Source of the DNA: Rhodocyclaceae bacterium
Lineage (GTDB): Bacteria > Pseudomonadota > Gammaproteobacteria > Burkholderiales > Rhodocyclaceae
DNA: 64,000 nt
NCBI GenBank assembly: GCA_023383815.1
Contig: JAHDYG010000006.1
Span: 1-64,000 of the forward strand
Direction of reading: 5' to 3'
The notes beneath the pieces are model-generated. The model saw only the letters and a list, made by a program, of their open reading frames with translations, did no database searches and was not told the DNA's origin. The position numbers and the translations under genes are program-made. This document shows, piece after piece, positions 56,601 to 64,000 of the stretch. Every line of letters starts with the position of its first letter. The stretch's first letter is position 1.

Positions 56601-57433
56601 ACCGCGATGCGCGTGCGGCCGGCTGGCCACCGCCCGCTGCGGTGGCCTCGCTCAGCGAACCCGCCGACGCCGACGACTTTCTTGGTTTTCCGCGCGGAAC
56701 CTGGGCCGGGGAATGCCTGCACGCGGTGTTCGAGCGCATCGAGTTTGCCCAGCCCTCGGGGCATGCAAAGGCCATTGATGCCGCGCTGGCGGCCTATCCA
56801 ATGCGGGGCGAGGCGGACAGGAAGCCCGTGCCGCCCGCGCGCCTGCGGCGCATGCTCGAATCCATGCTGACCGACGTGCTGGCGACCGAGCTCGTGCCGG
56901 ACGCTGCCGCGCCGCTGCGGCTTTCGAGCCTGCCCGCAGAGCGATGCGCAGTCGAGCTCGGATTCCACCTGCCAGCGGCCGGACTTACCGCAACCGCGCT
57001 CAACGACTGGCTCCTCCGTCACGGCTACGTCACGCCCAGGCTCGTCTTCGGTGGGCTGTCGGGCTATCTGAAGGGCTACATCGATCTGGTCTTCGAGCAC
57101 GCCGGCCGCTACTACGTGCTCGACTGGAAGTCGAACCATCTCGGATTTGCACTCGAGGACTATGCGCCCGCGCGCCTGGAAGAGGTGATGCAGGCACATG
57201 GCTACCACCTGCAGCATCTGCTGTACGGACTGGCGCTGCACCGCCATCTGGTGCGCACGCTGCCCGGCTACGACTACCGGCGCGACTTTGGCGGGGCCTT
57301 CTATCTCTTCGTGCGCGGGGTGCGTCCGCGCTGGCTCGTCGATGGGCGTCCGGCCGGCGTGTGGTTCCACCGGGCGCCGGAGAACGTCATGGCGAGCCTC
57401 GATCGACTGATCGCAGGCAGGGAGGCGGGATGA
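53687..57433 (+). CDS. recB: RecB subunit of RecBCD (helicase-nuclease)
   Basis: A 1248-residue 3'-to-5' helicase and nuclease. Walker A EASAGTGKT ends near residue 34, with VTFTRAATAELRSRIRSRL and Walker B LIDEFQDTDPLQFDIFRRIY typical of RecB. TIHRSKGLEY and YVALTRAVHRCY are the late helicase motifs. The C-terminal nuclease is intact: the aspartate in GYIDLVF (about 1132) and the DWK triad residues (about 1146-1148) are present. Start and end both overlap neighbours by ATGA, giving a translationally coupled recCBD operon. Confidence 0.96.
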   Translation: MNPGQIPGPAGPDPLHWALDGVRLIEASAGTGKTYAICALYLRLLIESELGVERILVVTFTRAATAELRSRIRSRLAELLAHLDGTAPSVDPLVLGLATLGSPGEGGEARIARLREALQRFDEAAIFTIHGYCQRALAETPFAAGLPFALELVEDDEALRAEVTRDFWRRTLSEDDTLSALAPLFETQGDSPERWAALLGRVMARPLARLCWPSAEPGAAERPSAEALGDALQAARRAWGEDGKEVLATLDEGRSGLNRSTYSDAAIEAAVAGWRALLAAADPLAVVGPDKARLELLTTSVLQIRTNKGKSTPQHPFFDAAEGLLALRGRHAAWAEGRRLALLRRFIEEAAVELRRRKLERRVIAFDDILRNIHDALASGRQPWLAGALRQRYPVALIDEFQDTDPLQFDIFRRIYGATERSRRGRLLLVGDPKQAIYSFRNADLYAYLDAREATDARYTLAHNQRSDAGLIRACNALFETNPEAFVLPGLRFAPVALGVRPRQPFVDDGAPMRSPLCVWWAPQGEDGAPLPHQDLMQRAARATAAEIARLLRDAATGRVTIGARALAAADIAVLVKTHRQGARMREALSTFGIGSVELSQSSVYHSAEAEELERVLLAVAEPSRVPLLLAACATVLMGAVAGDLEALGQDDVRLAERMARFAELRELWLTRGVGVALRHWMVQDEVSARLLRAADGERRLTNLLHLVELLHEAAATRPAPDALLRWFAARRGESGKGEAAQLRLESDRNLVRIVTIHRSKGLEYGVVFCPFLFDGRSQSPQEGGLRIYHEPGSVTGDESGTENPTHQVMIDFRPEAAEDDAIKARLREARDAEEVRLIYVALTRAVHRCYVVAGFYGRPTRSGLSVHESTRSPLNWLVAGAGSAPREWRERRLDPEQVSSAWCAFAERVGSDLSLVELPVGSPDGGSWSGMPDPVRCLNARRLTHPVPSGWRIGSFSALQHGAQREEAARDRDARAAGWPPPAAVASLSEPADADDFLGFPRGTWAGECLHAVFERIEFAQPSGHAKAIDAALAAYPMRGEADRKPVPPARLRRMLESMLTDVLATELVPDAAAPLRLSSLPAERCAVELGFHLPAAGLTATALNDWLLRHGYVTPRLVFGGLSGYLKGYIDLVFEHAGRYYVLDWKSNHLGFALEDYAPARLEEVMQAHGYHLQHLLYGLALHRHLVRTLPGYDYRRDFGGAFYLFVRGVRPRWLVDGRPAGVWFHRAPENVMASLDRLIAGREAG

Positions 57434-59319
57434 TCGAAGAGATCTCCGGCGGCGCTCGAGCGAATCACGAACTGGCCCGCGCGCTGGCTGTGCGAGTGGT
57501 CGGGTGGGCGCGCGCCGTCGGCGCCGCAGAGCCGATCCTGGAGGCGCTGCACGGAGCCGTGGAGCGCCTCCAGTTTGCACTGGGGGAAGGCCATGTGTGT
57601 CTGCCGCTCGCTGCGCTCGAGGCCTCCCCGGTTGCCGTGTCCGCGCTGCGTGCGCGCTTGCTGGCGAGCGGTGTCGTCGGACTGGCGGGAGGTGACGCCA
57701 GTGCCCCGGATCGGCCGCTGGTGCTCGATGGCGCTGATCGGCTCTACCTGCGCCGCCACTTCGAGCGCGAATCACGGCTCGCACGCGCCTTGCTGCGGAT
57801 CGCCCGACCGCTGCCCGCCTCTGCCGATCCGGCGACGGTGCGGGAATGTCTGGGGCGTTTCTTCGATACGCCGAACGATGATCCGGTGGATTGGCAGCGG
57901 CTTGCGGTCGCACTCGCGCTGGAGCGCGGACTCGCGGTGATCAGCGGCGGGCCGGGCACTGGCAAGACGACGACCGTGGCCGCGCTGCTGGGTTGCCTGC
58001 TGACGCTTGCACCGGATCTGCGCATCGCGCTTGCGGCACCGACCGGCAAGGCCGCGGCACGCCTGCTCGAAGCGATCGGCCAACGTGGTGCAAAGTTTCC
58101 CGAAGCATTGCGCGCACGCCTGCCCGACGAGGCCCGGACCCTGCACCGTCTGCTCGGGGCCGGTCCGCAGGCCGGCGACTACCGCCATCACGCCGGCAAT
58201 CCCCTGCCGCTCGACGTGCTGGTCGTCGACGAGGCCTCGATGCTCGATCTGTCGCTGGCGGCGCGTCTGGTCGAAGCCCTGCCGGCACATGCGCGCCTGA
58301 TCCTGCTGGGCGACCAGGATCAGCTCGCGGCGGTCGAGGCGGGTGCGGTGTTTGCGGCCGTGTCGGCCGATCCATCGCTGGCGCCGCCGACCGTCGAGCG
58401 CCTCGCACAGTGCACCGCTGCGCCGGCCAGGGCGATCCAGCCGCCGCCTGCACGCGCGCCAACGCCGCTTGCCGGCAGCGTCGTATGGCTCACACGCAGC
58501 TACCGTTTCGCCCGCGACTCCGGAATCGGGAAACTCGCGGCCGGGATCCGCGAAGGGCATGCCGATGCGCTGCTCGGGTGGCTCGCGCAGCACGACGATG
58601 TGAACGTACGCTGGCTCGATGACGACGCTGCGCAGCCGGGCGAAGCGGCGAGGCAGCGCATGGAGGCTGGATACGCCGCCTACGTGACGGCGGTGCGCGA
58701 GCATGCCGGCGATCCGCAGCCGGTCTTCGCGGCCTTCGAGTCGTTTCGTGTGCTGTGTGCGATTCGCGGCGGCGGTCGCGGGGTGGAGGCCATCAATGGC
58801 TGGCTGGAGCGCTGCCTGCGCGCGCAGCTCGGCGGTTCGGCGGCGGGCGCCTCGCGCGAGGAGGCAGACAGCCGGTGGTTCGCCGGCCGGGCGCTGATCG
58901 TACGGCGCAACGATTCCCTGTTGCGACTCTTCAACGGCGACATCGGAATCTGCCTGCCGGGTGCGGACGGTGCGCTCCAGGCAGTCTTCCGCGATGGCAG
59001 CGGTGGCTGGCGCAGGCTCGCCATCGCGCGCCTGCCGGACCATGAGACGGCCTTTGCGATGACGGTCCACAAGAGCCAGGGGTCCGAGTTCCGCGATGTG
59101 CTGGTGCTGCTCCCGGCGCAGCCCGCCCGCGTCGTGAGCCGTGAACTGCTGTACACCGCCGTGACTCGCGCCACCTCCTCGGTGACCCTGGTGGCCGCGG
59201 CGTCGGTGCTGGATGCGGCCTGCCGCACGCCAGGCGAGCGCCGCAGCGGCCTCATCGACCGCATGCGCGAATGTGCGGTACAGTCGCTGCCTGTCCGAAC
59301 CGAACAACTGGAGGTTTGA
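57430..59319 (+). CDS. recD: RecD subunit of RecBCD (5'-3' helicase)
   Basis: A 629-residue 5'-to-3' helicase subunit. Walker A GGPGTGKTTT lies at about 174-183, then APTGKAAARLLEAI, Walker B VLVVDEASMLDL, and GDQDQLAAVEAGAVF. The C-terminal motif MTVHKSQGSEFRDVLVLLP and ELLYTAVTRA complete the RecD pattern. The start overlaps the recB stop. The stop is 1 bp from the next gene's GTG, so the aminotransferase is in the same transcript. Confidence 0.95.
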   Translation: MIEEISGGARANHELARALAVRVVGWARAVGAAEPILEALHGAVERLQFALGEGHVCLPLAALEASPVAVSALRARLLASGVVGLAGGDASAPDRPLVLDGADRLYLRRHFERESRLARALLRIARPLPASADPATVRECLGRFFDTPNDDPVDWQRLAVALALERGLAVISGGPGTGKTTTVAALLGCLLTLAPDLRIALAAPTGKAAARLLEAIGQRGAKFPEALRARLPDEARTLHRLLGAGPQAGDYRHHAGNPLPLDVLVVDEASMLDLSLAARLVEALPAHARLILLGDQDQLAAVEAGAVFAAVSADPSLAPPTVERLAQCTAAPARAIQPPPARAPTPLAGSVVWLTRSYRFARDSGIGKLAAGIREGHADALLGWLAQHDDVNVRWLDDDAAQPGEAARQRMEAGYAAYVTAVREHAGDPQPVFAAFESFRVLCAIRGGGRGVEAINGWLERCLRAQLGGSAAGASREEADSRWFAGRALIVRRNDSLLRLFNGDIGICLPGADGALQAVFRDGSGGWRRLAIARLPDHETAFAMTVHKSQGSEFRDVLVLLPAQPARVVSRELLYTAVTRATSSVTLVAAASVLDAACRTPGERRSGLIDRMRECAVQSLPVRTEQLEV

Positions 59320-59320
59320 A

Positions 59321-60448
59321 GTGCCTGGCTTGCTCCCCGAAGTCGATCCCGACGGCCTGCTCGAATTCTCGGTCGTGTTCACAGACCGCTCGCTCAACCA
59401 CATGTCGCAAGCCTTCCAGCAGGTGATGCGGGACATCTCCTCGACGCTCAAGGAGGTCTATCACGCCCGCTCGGTCGTCGTCGTGCCCGGGGGCGGCACC
59501 TATGGCATGGAAGCGGTGGCGCGACAGTTCGCGACCGGGCGCAAGTGCCTCGTGATCCGCAACGGCTGGTTCAGCTATCGCTGGACGCAGATCTTCGAGG
59601 CTGGCGCGATCCCCTCCTCGCACACGGTGATGAAGGCGCGGCCCGTCAGCGACGAGCCGCAGGCGCCGTGGGCGCCGGCGCCGGTCGGGGAGGTGGTTGC
59701 GGCGATCCGCGCCGAGCGCCCGGATCTGGTGTTCGCCCCGCATGTCGAGACTTCGTCCGGAATGATGCTGCCCGACGACTACCTGCGCGCCGTCGCCGAC
59801 GCCGTGCACGAAGTCGGCGGGATGATGGTGCTCGACTGCATCGCGTCGGGTGCGATCTGGGTCGACATGCAGGACTGCGGCATTGATGTGCTGATCAGTG
59901 CACCGCAGAAGGGCTGGAGCGCCTCACCGTGCAGCGCGCTGGTGATGCTCGGCGAGCGTGCCCGCGAACGCATCGATGACACGCGCAGCACCAGCTTTGC
60001 GTGCGATCTGCTGAAGTGGCTGCAGATCATGGAGGCCTATGAGAATGGTGGCCATGCCTATCACGCGACGCTGCCCACCGATGCGCTCAAGCGCTTCCGC
60101 GATGCGATGCTCGAGACCCGTCGCGACGGATTCGAGCACCTGCGTGCGGCGCAGTCCGAACTGGGCAGCCGCGTGCGTGCGCTGCTGGCCGGGCATGGGG
60201 TAAAGAGCGTCGCCGCGCCCGGATTCGAGGCGCCTGGCGTGGTCGTGAGCTACACCGCGGACGATGGGATCAAGAGCGGTGCGAAGTTTGCCGCCGTCGG
60301 ACTGCAGATCGCCGCTGGCGTGCCGCTGCAATGCGACGAAGGGGCCGATTTCAGGACCTTCCGCCTGGGGCTCTTCGGACTCGACAAGCTTGAGCATGTG
60401 GACCGCACCGTCGCGAGCCTGAAGGACGCGCTCGAACGCGTGCTCTGA
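59321..60448 (+). CDS. class V aminotransferase (alanine-glyoxylate type)
   Basis: A 375-residue pyridoxal-phosphate enzyme of the class V alanine-glyoxylate/serine-pyruvate group. The PLP lysine is Lys197 in SAPQKGWSASPCSALVML; the phosphate-binding GGGTYGMEAVARQ (about 52-64) and the ring-stacking aspartate in MVLDCIASGAIWVD are present. The start is GTG with GGAGG 7 bp upstream. It follows recD by 1 bp, an odd functional pairing. The true amino donor and acceptor are unknown. A stem-loop ends the operon. Confidence 0.88.
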   Translation: MPGLLPEVDPDGLLEFSVVFTDRSLNHMSQAFQQVMRDISSTLKEVYHARSVVVVPGGGTYGMEAVARQFATGRKCLVIRNGWFSYRWTQIFEAGAIPSSHTVMKARPVSDEPQAPWAPAPVGEVVAAIRAERPDLVFAPHVETSSGMMLPDDYLRAVADAVHEVGGMMVLDCIASGAIWVDMQDCGIDVLISAPQKGWSASPCSALVMLGERARERIDDTRSTSFACDLLKWLQIMEAYENGGHAYHATLPTDALKRFRDAMLETRRDGFEHLRAAQSELGSRVRALLAGHGVKSVAAPGFEAPGVVVSYTADDGIKSGAKFAAVGLQIAAGVPLQCDEGADFRTFRLGLFGLDKLEHVDRTVASLKDALERVL

Positions 60449-60472
60449 CCCGCCGGGTCCCGGCCCGGCGGG
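60449..60472 (+). terminator. stem-loop after recCBD-aminotransferase operon
   Basis: CCCGCCGGG (60449-60457) pairs with CCCGGCGGG (60464-60472) across a 6-nt loop, directly after the aminotransferase stop codon. No T-run follows. Confidence 0.55.
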
Positions 60473-60509
60473 TTCCGGGCGCACGCGGTCCGCCGGCCCC
60501 CCGCCATGC

Positions 60510-60983
60510 TTACACGTCGGCGCGGTACTTGTCCTGGGAGGGCGGGCATGGCAGTCCAGGTTAGGCGAACTGCGCCTTGATCGCAGCCGTATCGCCGGTT
60601 GCGGCCACTTCCTGGAGCTTGTTCGCCTGTCCGATGTAGTGCATCGCGATGCGGCGCACTTCGTCCGGCTCCTGGAAGAAGTTCGCCTTGACGCGGGTCG
60701 GCTTCCAGCCCGTACCCTGTTCGGTTCCCGGCCTGAACAGCGCACCCATGCCGGAATTGGCGGTCGCCGCGATGAGGTTTGCGGCCGCGAGCACCTGGGC
60801 CTTGTCGTACGGAACCGTGCCATCGACGACCTGTGCCTTGATCTTGCTCATGTTCCAGGCCATGAAGGTGTAGCCAGACTGACGGGTCTTGATCATGTCC
60901 TCGGCCGACATCTGGGCCTGGGCGGACGGGGCGAGCAGCGCGAGGGCGAGTGCGCCGATGGGTGCGAGCAGGGTCTTGTTCAT
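60510..60983 (-). pseudogene. cytochrome c' gene disrupted at its haem-binding end
   Basis: The reading frame from 60983 encodes 140 residues and stops with TAA at 60561-60563. It has a signal peptide (cleaved after about residue 23, SAQA-Q) and a cytochrome c'-like helix bundle (AEDMIKTRQSGYTFMAWNMSKIKAQV, FRPGTEQG, AAIKAQFA). The family's C-terminal CXXCH haem site is missing. Beyond the stop, the same frame resumes with QDKYRADV and TAA at 60510-60512, a natural cytochrome c' ending. A TGC-CAT (Cys-His) remnant lies out of frame in between. This suggests small indels removed the haem motif; a sequence error is possible. Confidence 0.65.
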
Positions 60984-61197
60984 TCTTGCAATCCTTTCCA
61001 GTGGTTCGACGGTGTGAAGCCTCGGTTCGGACCTTCCGGCGTGCTCAGCGGTTCCGCGACCGGCACGCGCGCGGAACGCGAACCGCTTGCGAGCGCTCAA
61101 GCCGTGGCAGTTCGGGGCCGTAGAACAGGGGTAGGGATGTGGCGGGCGAGGGGCCGGCCGCAAGCGATGCAACGATGATCGAAAGAGGCGGACGAAG

Positions 61198-62811
61198 ATG
61201 GCGAACACACCGATCTGGGTGAGGCTTACCGGGGCGATCTGGCTGATGCTGGTGATCGCATGGGGCAGCATGATCGTCTGGGAGACTCGGGTCAATCGTG
61301 ATATCGCGATCGACCAGGCATCCGATTTCGCGAGCAGTGTCAATGAGATGACGATGGCTGGCCTGACCGGGATGATGATCACCGGCACCATCGGCCAGCG
61401 CGATGTCTTTCTCGACCAGATCAAGGAGCTGTCCTCGGTACGCGATCTGAAGGTGATCCGGGCCGAGGCCGTCAACCGGATCTTCGGACCCGGAAATGCG
61501 GCCGAGTCGGCGCTCGATGACGTCGAGCATTCGGTGCTGAAGAGCGGCGAAGCCTACGTCAGGGTCGAGACCGATGGCCGCCATGGCGAGCATCTGCGCG
61601 TCGTGTTCCCGGCCCTGGCACTGTCGAACTACCTGGGCAAGGACTGCATCGCCTGTCATCAGGCGAGCGAGCGCGAGGTGCTTGGTGCGGTGTCGATGCG
61701 CATCTCGCTCGATCGCGTGAATGAGGCGGTGACGAGCTTCCGCAACCAGAGCATCCTGTTCGCGGTTCTCGTGTCGCTGCCGCTGATCGGGTTCGTGTTC
61801 CTGTTCATCCGCCGCTTCGTCACCCGTCCGCTCGAGGAGCTGTCCGGCAGCCTCGCCGACATCGCGCGCGGAGAGGGTGACCTGACCCGCCGTCTGGAGG
61901 CGAAGAACGACGACGAGATCGGCCGCACCGCGAGGACCTTCAACCAGATGCTGTCGGCGATCGCCGGACTGGTCCGCCAGGTCAGCACTTCGGCGGCCGA
62001 GGTGACGAGTTCTGCGCGCGGGCTGGCGATGAGTGCGGCCGACGTCGCGAAAAGCTCACACCGCCAGAACGATCAGTCGGTCAGTGCTGCCGAAGCCGTC
62101 GAAGGACTCAACGAGAGCATCACCCACATTGCGGCGAGCACCGAACACGTGCGCGAGCGTTCGCGCGAGAGCCTTGCACGCTCACACGAGGGCAAGGAAA
62201 GCCTCGGCCACCTGATCCGCGAGGTCGGGCAGGTCGAACAGGCCGTGCATTCGATGGCTGAGTCGGTCGGCGCCTTCGTGCATTCGACCGATGCGATCAC
62301 CCGCATGACTGCCGAGGTGCGTGAGATCGCCGAGCAGACCAATCTGCTCGCGCTCAACGCGGCGATCGAGGCTGCGCGGGCCGGTGAGCAGGGACGTGGT
62401 TTTGCTGTGGTGGCCGACGAGGTGCGCAAGCTGGCCGAGAAATCGGCACGCTCGGCCGGCGAGATCGATGCGGTGACACAGGAGATCTCCCGTCAGTCGG
62501 GCACGGTTCAGCAGTCGATTCAACGCGGTCTCGACCATATCGACAGCAGCCGCAAGGCTGCCGAAGTCGTGTCCGACGTGCTGGTGGCGGCGAACGATTC
62601 GGTCGCCGAAGTCGGCGAAGGCCTCGACCGCATCGTCACGGCGACCGATGCGCAGCGGGATTCGAGTCAGGCGGTGACGGGCAGTATCGAGGCCATTGCC
62701 GAGATGGCGCGCAGGAACAACCGGGCGATCGAAGAGACGGAACAGGCGGCACGGGCGCTGGAAACGCTGGCGGCCCGTCTGCAGGAATCGGTTTCGCGGT
62801 TTCGCGCCTGA
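61198..62811 (+). CDS. methyl-accepting chemotaxis protein with c-type haem motif
   Basis: A 537-residue chemoreceptor. A first membrane helix (about 8-28) and a second (about 185-208) enclose a periplasmic sensor of about 155 residues. That sensor contains a c-type haem motif, Cys150-Ile-Ala-Cys153-His154, in [18 protein letters not shown] domain follows ([28 protein letters not shown]), then the signalling hairpin with the conserved tip [35 protein letters not shown]. Haem c in a receptor suggests sensing of redox state, oxygen or nitric oxide. The divergent cytochrome c' remnant next door makes the pairing notable. Confidence 0.92.
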   Translation: MANTPIWVRLTGAIWLMLVIAWGSMIVWETRVNRDIAIDQASDFASSVNEMTMAGLTGMMITGTIGQRDVFLDQIKELSSVRDLKVIRAEAVNRIFGPGNAAESALDDVEHSVLKSGEAYVRVETDGRHGEHLRVVFPALALSNYLGKDCIACHQASEREVLGAVSMRISLDRVNEAVTSFRNQSILFAVLVSLPLIGFVFLFIRRFVTRPLEELSGSLADIARGEGDLTRRLEAKNDDEIGRTARTFNQMLSAIAGLVRQVSTSAAEVTSSARGLAMSAADVAKSSHRQNDQSVSAAEAVEGLNESITHIAASTEHVRERSRESLARSHEGKESLGHLIREVGQVEQAVHSMAESVGAFVHSTDAITRMTAEVREIAEQTNLLALNAAIEAARAGEQGRGFAVVADEVRKLAEKSARSAGEIDAVTQEISRQSGTVQQSIQRGLDHIDSSRKAAEVVSDVLVAANDSVAEVGEGLDRIVTATDAQRDSSQAVTGSIEAIAEMARRNNRAIEETEQAARALETLAARLQESVSRFRA

Positions 62812-62834
62812 GCGCGAGCGAGACGCATCGGGAC

Positions 62835-62862
62835 CGCCCGCTCCGGAGTTCCGGAACGGGCG
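62835..62862. terminator. bidirectional stem-loop between chemoreceptor and protease genes
   Basis: CGCCCG-C-TCCGGA pairs with TCCGGA-A-CGGGCG around GT: 12 bp with one mismatch, loop of 2 nt at base level. It lies between convergent genes. Confidence 0.6.
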
Positions 62863-62873
62863 ATCGATGGTCT

Positions 62874-64000
62874 TCAGCCGATGCGGACCGGAACGTAGAT
62901 CCGGTTGTTGCCGCGCTGGATCAGCAGTGCGAACCGGTTGCCGGAACGCTCCAGCAACTGGCGCAGTTGCGCGAGATTGGCCACGGGCTGGTTGTTGAGG
63001 GCAAGGATCACGTCGCCCGCCTGCAGCCCGGCGTTTGCGGCCGCGCCGCTGACTTGCTCGACCGCCACACCGCCGCGCACCCCGAGGCGGCTGGCCTCGT
63101 CCGCGGAAAGGTTGCGCCCCTGCAGGCCGAGCTTGCCGCCCAGATCCTCACCAGGGCGGGCGCCCGGCGCAGTGGCCGTCTGCGCCTGCATCTCGTCGAG
63201 CGTCACGTCGAGCGTCTGGCGTTTGCCGTCGCGCCACACGTCGAGCCGGATCTTCGTGCCGGGGCGTTTCTCGCCGATCATGCGCGGCAGGTCGCTCGAC
63301 TCGCCGACCCTGGTACCGTCGACACCGATCACGACGTCGCCCGGCTGCACGCCGGCCTTCTCGGCCGCGCTGCCGGGCTCGACGCTCGACACCAGTGCCC
63401 CCATCGGTTCGGCCAGGCCGAAGTTCTGGGCCAGATCCTTGTCGACGCCCTGGATCGTGACCCCCAGTTTGCCGCGCTGGACGCGCCCGAACTCGATGAG
63501 CTGATCCTTGATGTGCAAGGCGACGTCGATCGGGATCGCGAACGAAATGCCCATGAAGCCGCCGGACCGGGAATAGATCTGCGAATTGATGCCGATCACC
63601 TCGCCAGCGAGGTTGAACAGGGGCCCCCCGGAATTGCCGGGGTTGATCGCGACGTCCGTCTGTATGAAGGGCACGTAGTTTTCGTCCGGCAGCCGTCGCG
63701 CCTTGGCCGAGATGATGCCGGCGGTCACGGTGTTGTCGAAGCCGAAGGGCGAGCCCATCGCTACGACCCATTCGCCCACGCGCGCCTGCTCGGCGTCGCC
63801 GAGGCGCACCGTCGGCAGCCCTTCGGCGTCGATCTTGAGAAGCGCGATGTCGGTACGCGTGTCCGAGCCGATCAGCTCGGCCTTGAACTCGCGCTTGTCG
63901 ATCAGGCGCACCGTCACCTCGGTGTCGGCCCCGGCCTCGCCGACGACATGGGCATTGGTCAGGACATAGCCGTCGCTGCTGACGATGAAACCCGAGCCGA
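62874..64000 (-). CDS. mucD: DegP/MucD-type periplasmic serine protease (partial)
   Basis: The C-terminal part of a Do-family (HtrA) protease whose start lies beyond the right edge. The visible part begins GSGFIVSSDGYVLTNAHVV, with the catalytic histidine, and continues through the aspartate region SDTRTDIALLKI and the serine motif PGNSGGPLF. Two PDZ domains follow (LAEPMGALVSSVEPGSAAEKAGVQPGD and GGVAVEQVSGAAANAGLQAGD). Such proteases degrade or refold damaged envelope proteins. The name mucD rather than degP or degQ is a best guess. Confidence 0.88.
   Translation of the reverse strand, partial: GSGFIVSSDGYVLTNAHVVGEAGADTEVTVRLIDKREFKAELIGSDTRTDIALLKIDAEGLPTVRLGDAEQARVGEWVVAMGSPFGFDNTVTAGIISAKARRLPDENYVPFIQTDVAINPGNSGGPLFNLAGEVIGINSQIYSRSGGFMGISFAIPIDVALHIKDQLIEFGRVQRGKLGVTIQGVDKDLAQNFGLAEPMGALVSSVEPGSAAEKAGVQPGDVVIGVDGTRVGESSDLPRMIGEKRPGTKIRLDVWRDGKRQTLDVTLDEMQAQTATAPGARPGEDLGGKLGLQGRNLSADEASRLGVRGGVAVEQVSGAAANAGLQAGDVILALNNQPVANLAQLRQLLERSGNRFALLIQRGNNRIYVPVRIG

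Noticed and set aside
54368..57913. 1181-codon minus-strand frame across recB and recD
   Set aside because: It is antisense to intact recB and recD; no start signal and no domain.
61041..61094. imperfect inverted repeat (AGCGGTTCCGCG with GCGAACCGCT) between the cytochrome c' and chemoreceptor genes
   Set aside because: The arms need a gap to align and the region is GC-rich enough for this by chance.
61097..61124. TCAA-N16-GCCGTAGA as a flagellar sigma-28 promoter of the chemoreceptor
   Set aside because: The -35 has a mismatch, the spacer is one base long and the -10 is only partly matched; too weak to list.

Overview
The window is a GC-rich, gene-dense stretch of a bacterial chromosome. 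Gene content and order fit a betaproteobacterium of the Rhodocyclales, of the Azoarcus/Aromatoleum/Thauera type. This is an inference from the combination seen here: a complete aerobic phenylacetate (paa) cluster with its own ABC uptake system, metXW, trkAH-hemE-priA, HPr-EI, a phasin gene and a recCBD operon. I see no rRNA, tRNA, IS element, prophage, CRISPR array or integration scar. Almost every gene looks like core or niche metabolism.

Layout. 1-5297: end of trkA, trkH, hemE, priA (K+ uptake, haem synthesis, replication restart), with a DnaA-box cluster in the only gene-free stretch longer than 300 bp. 5332-11398 (minus strand): yiiM-like MOSC protein, a membrane protein, beta-carbonic anhydrase, a SMUG1-type uracil-DNA glycosylase, AmpG, and a PAS-GGDEF diguanylate cyclase. 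11631-15938: a small unknown gene, then metW-metX behind a probable SAM-II riboswitch, then EI and HPr of a phosphotransferase relay. 16189-22750: an AcoR-like sigma-54 activator, a BCCT transporter, a cNMP/CBS/DUF294 protein and a DEDD exonuclease. 22763-24400: ABC-F protein YbiT.

24497-42187 is the catabolic core. It runs paaY and paaN (minus), then paaG, H, I, K, A, B, C, D, E, paaR, paaJ and a branched-chain-amino-acid-type ABC transporter (plus). PaaK makes phenylacetyl-CoA, PaaABCDE epoxidises the ring, PaaG isomerises the epoxide to the oxepin, PaaN oxidises the ring-opened aldehyde, and PaaH/PaaJ carry out beta-oxidation. PaaI and PaaY are salvage thioesterases. The separate oxepin-CoA hydrolase that a PaaN of this short form needs, and a PaaF hydratase, are not in the window. 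The divergent paaN/paaG promoter region carries an FNR-like site and a palindrome suited to the TetR regulator PaaR, which suggests joint control by oxygen and phenylacetyl-CoA.

42261-50014: GNAT acetyltransferase, tRNA hydroxylation protein TrhP, a phasin with a repeat-flanked sigma-70 promoter, an MFS transporter, a ProQ-type RNA chaperone, a NERD-domain helicase and three different Hsp20 genes in tandem. 50271-60448: recC-recB-recD plus an aminotransferase, tightly coupled. 60510-64000: a cytochrome c' gene that has lost its haem-binding end, a divergent chemoreceptor carrying a c-type haem motif in its sensor domain, and the 3' part of a DegP/MucD-type protease running off the window.

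The items most worth checking are the SAM-II riboswitch, the FNR site inside the paa promoter, the broken cytochrome c' beside a haem chemoreceptor, the BCCT-DUF294-exonuclease module, the DnaA-box cluster, and the repeat-flanked phaP promoter. I found no clearly new multi-gene system; what may be new is mostly regulatory and architectural.
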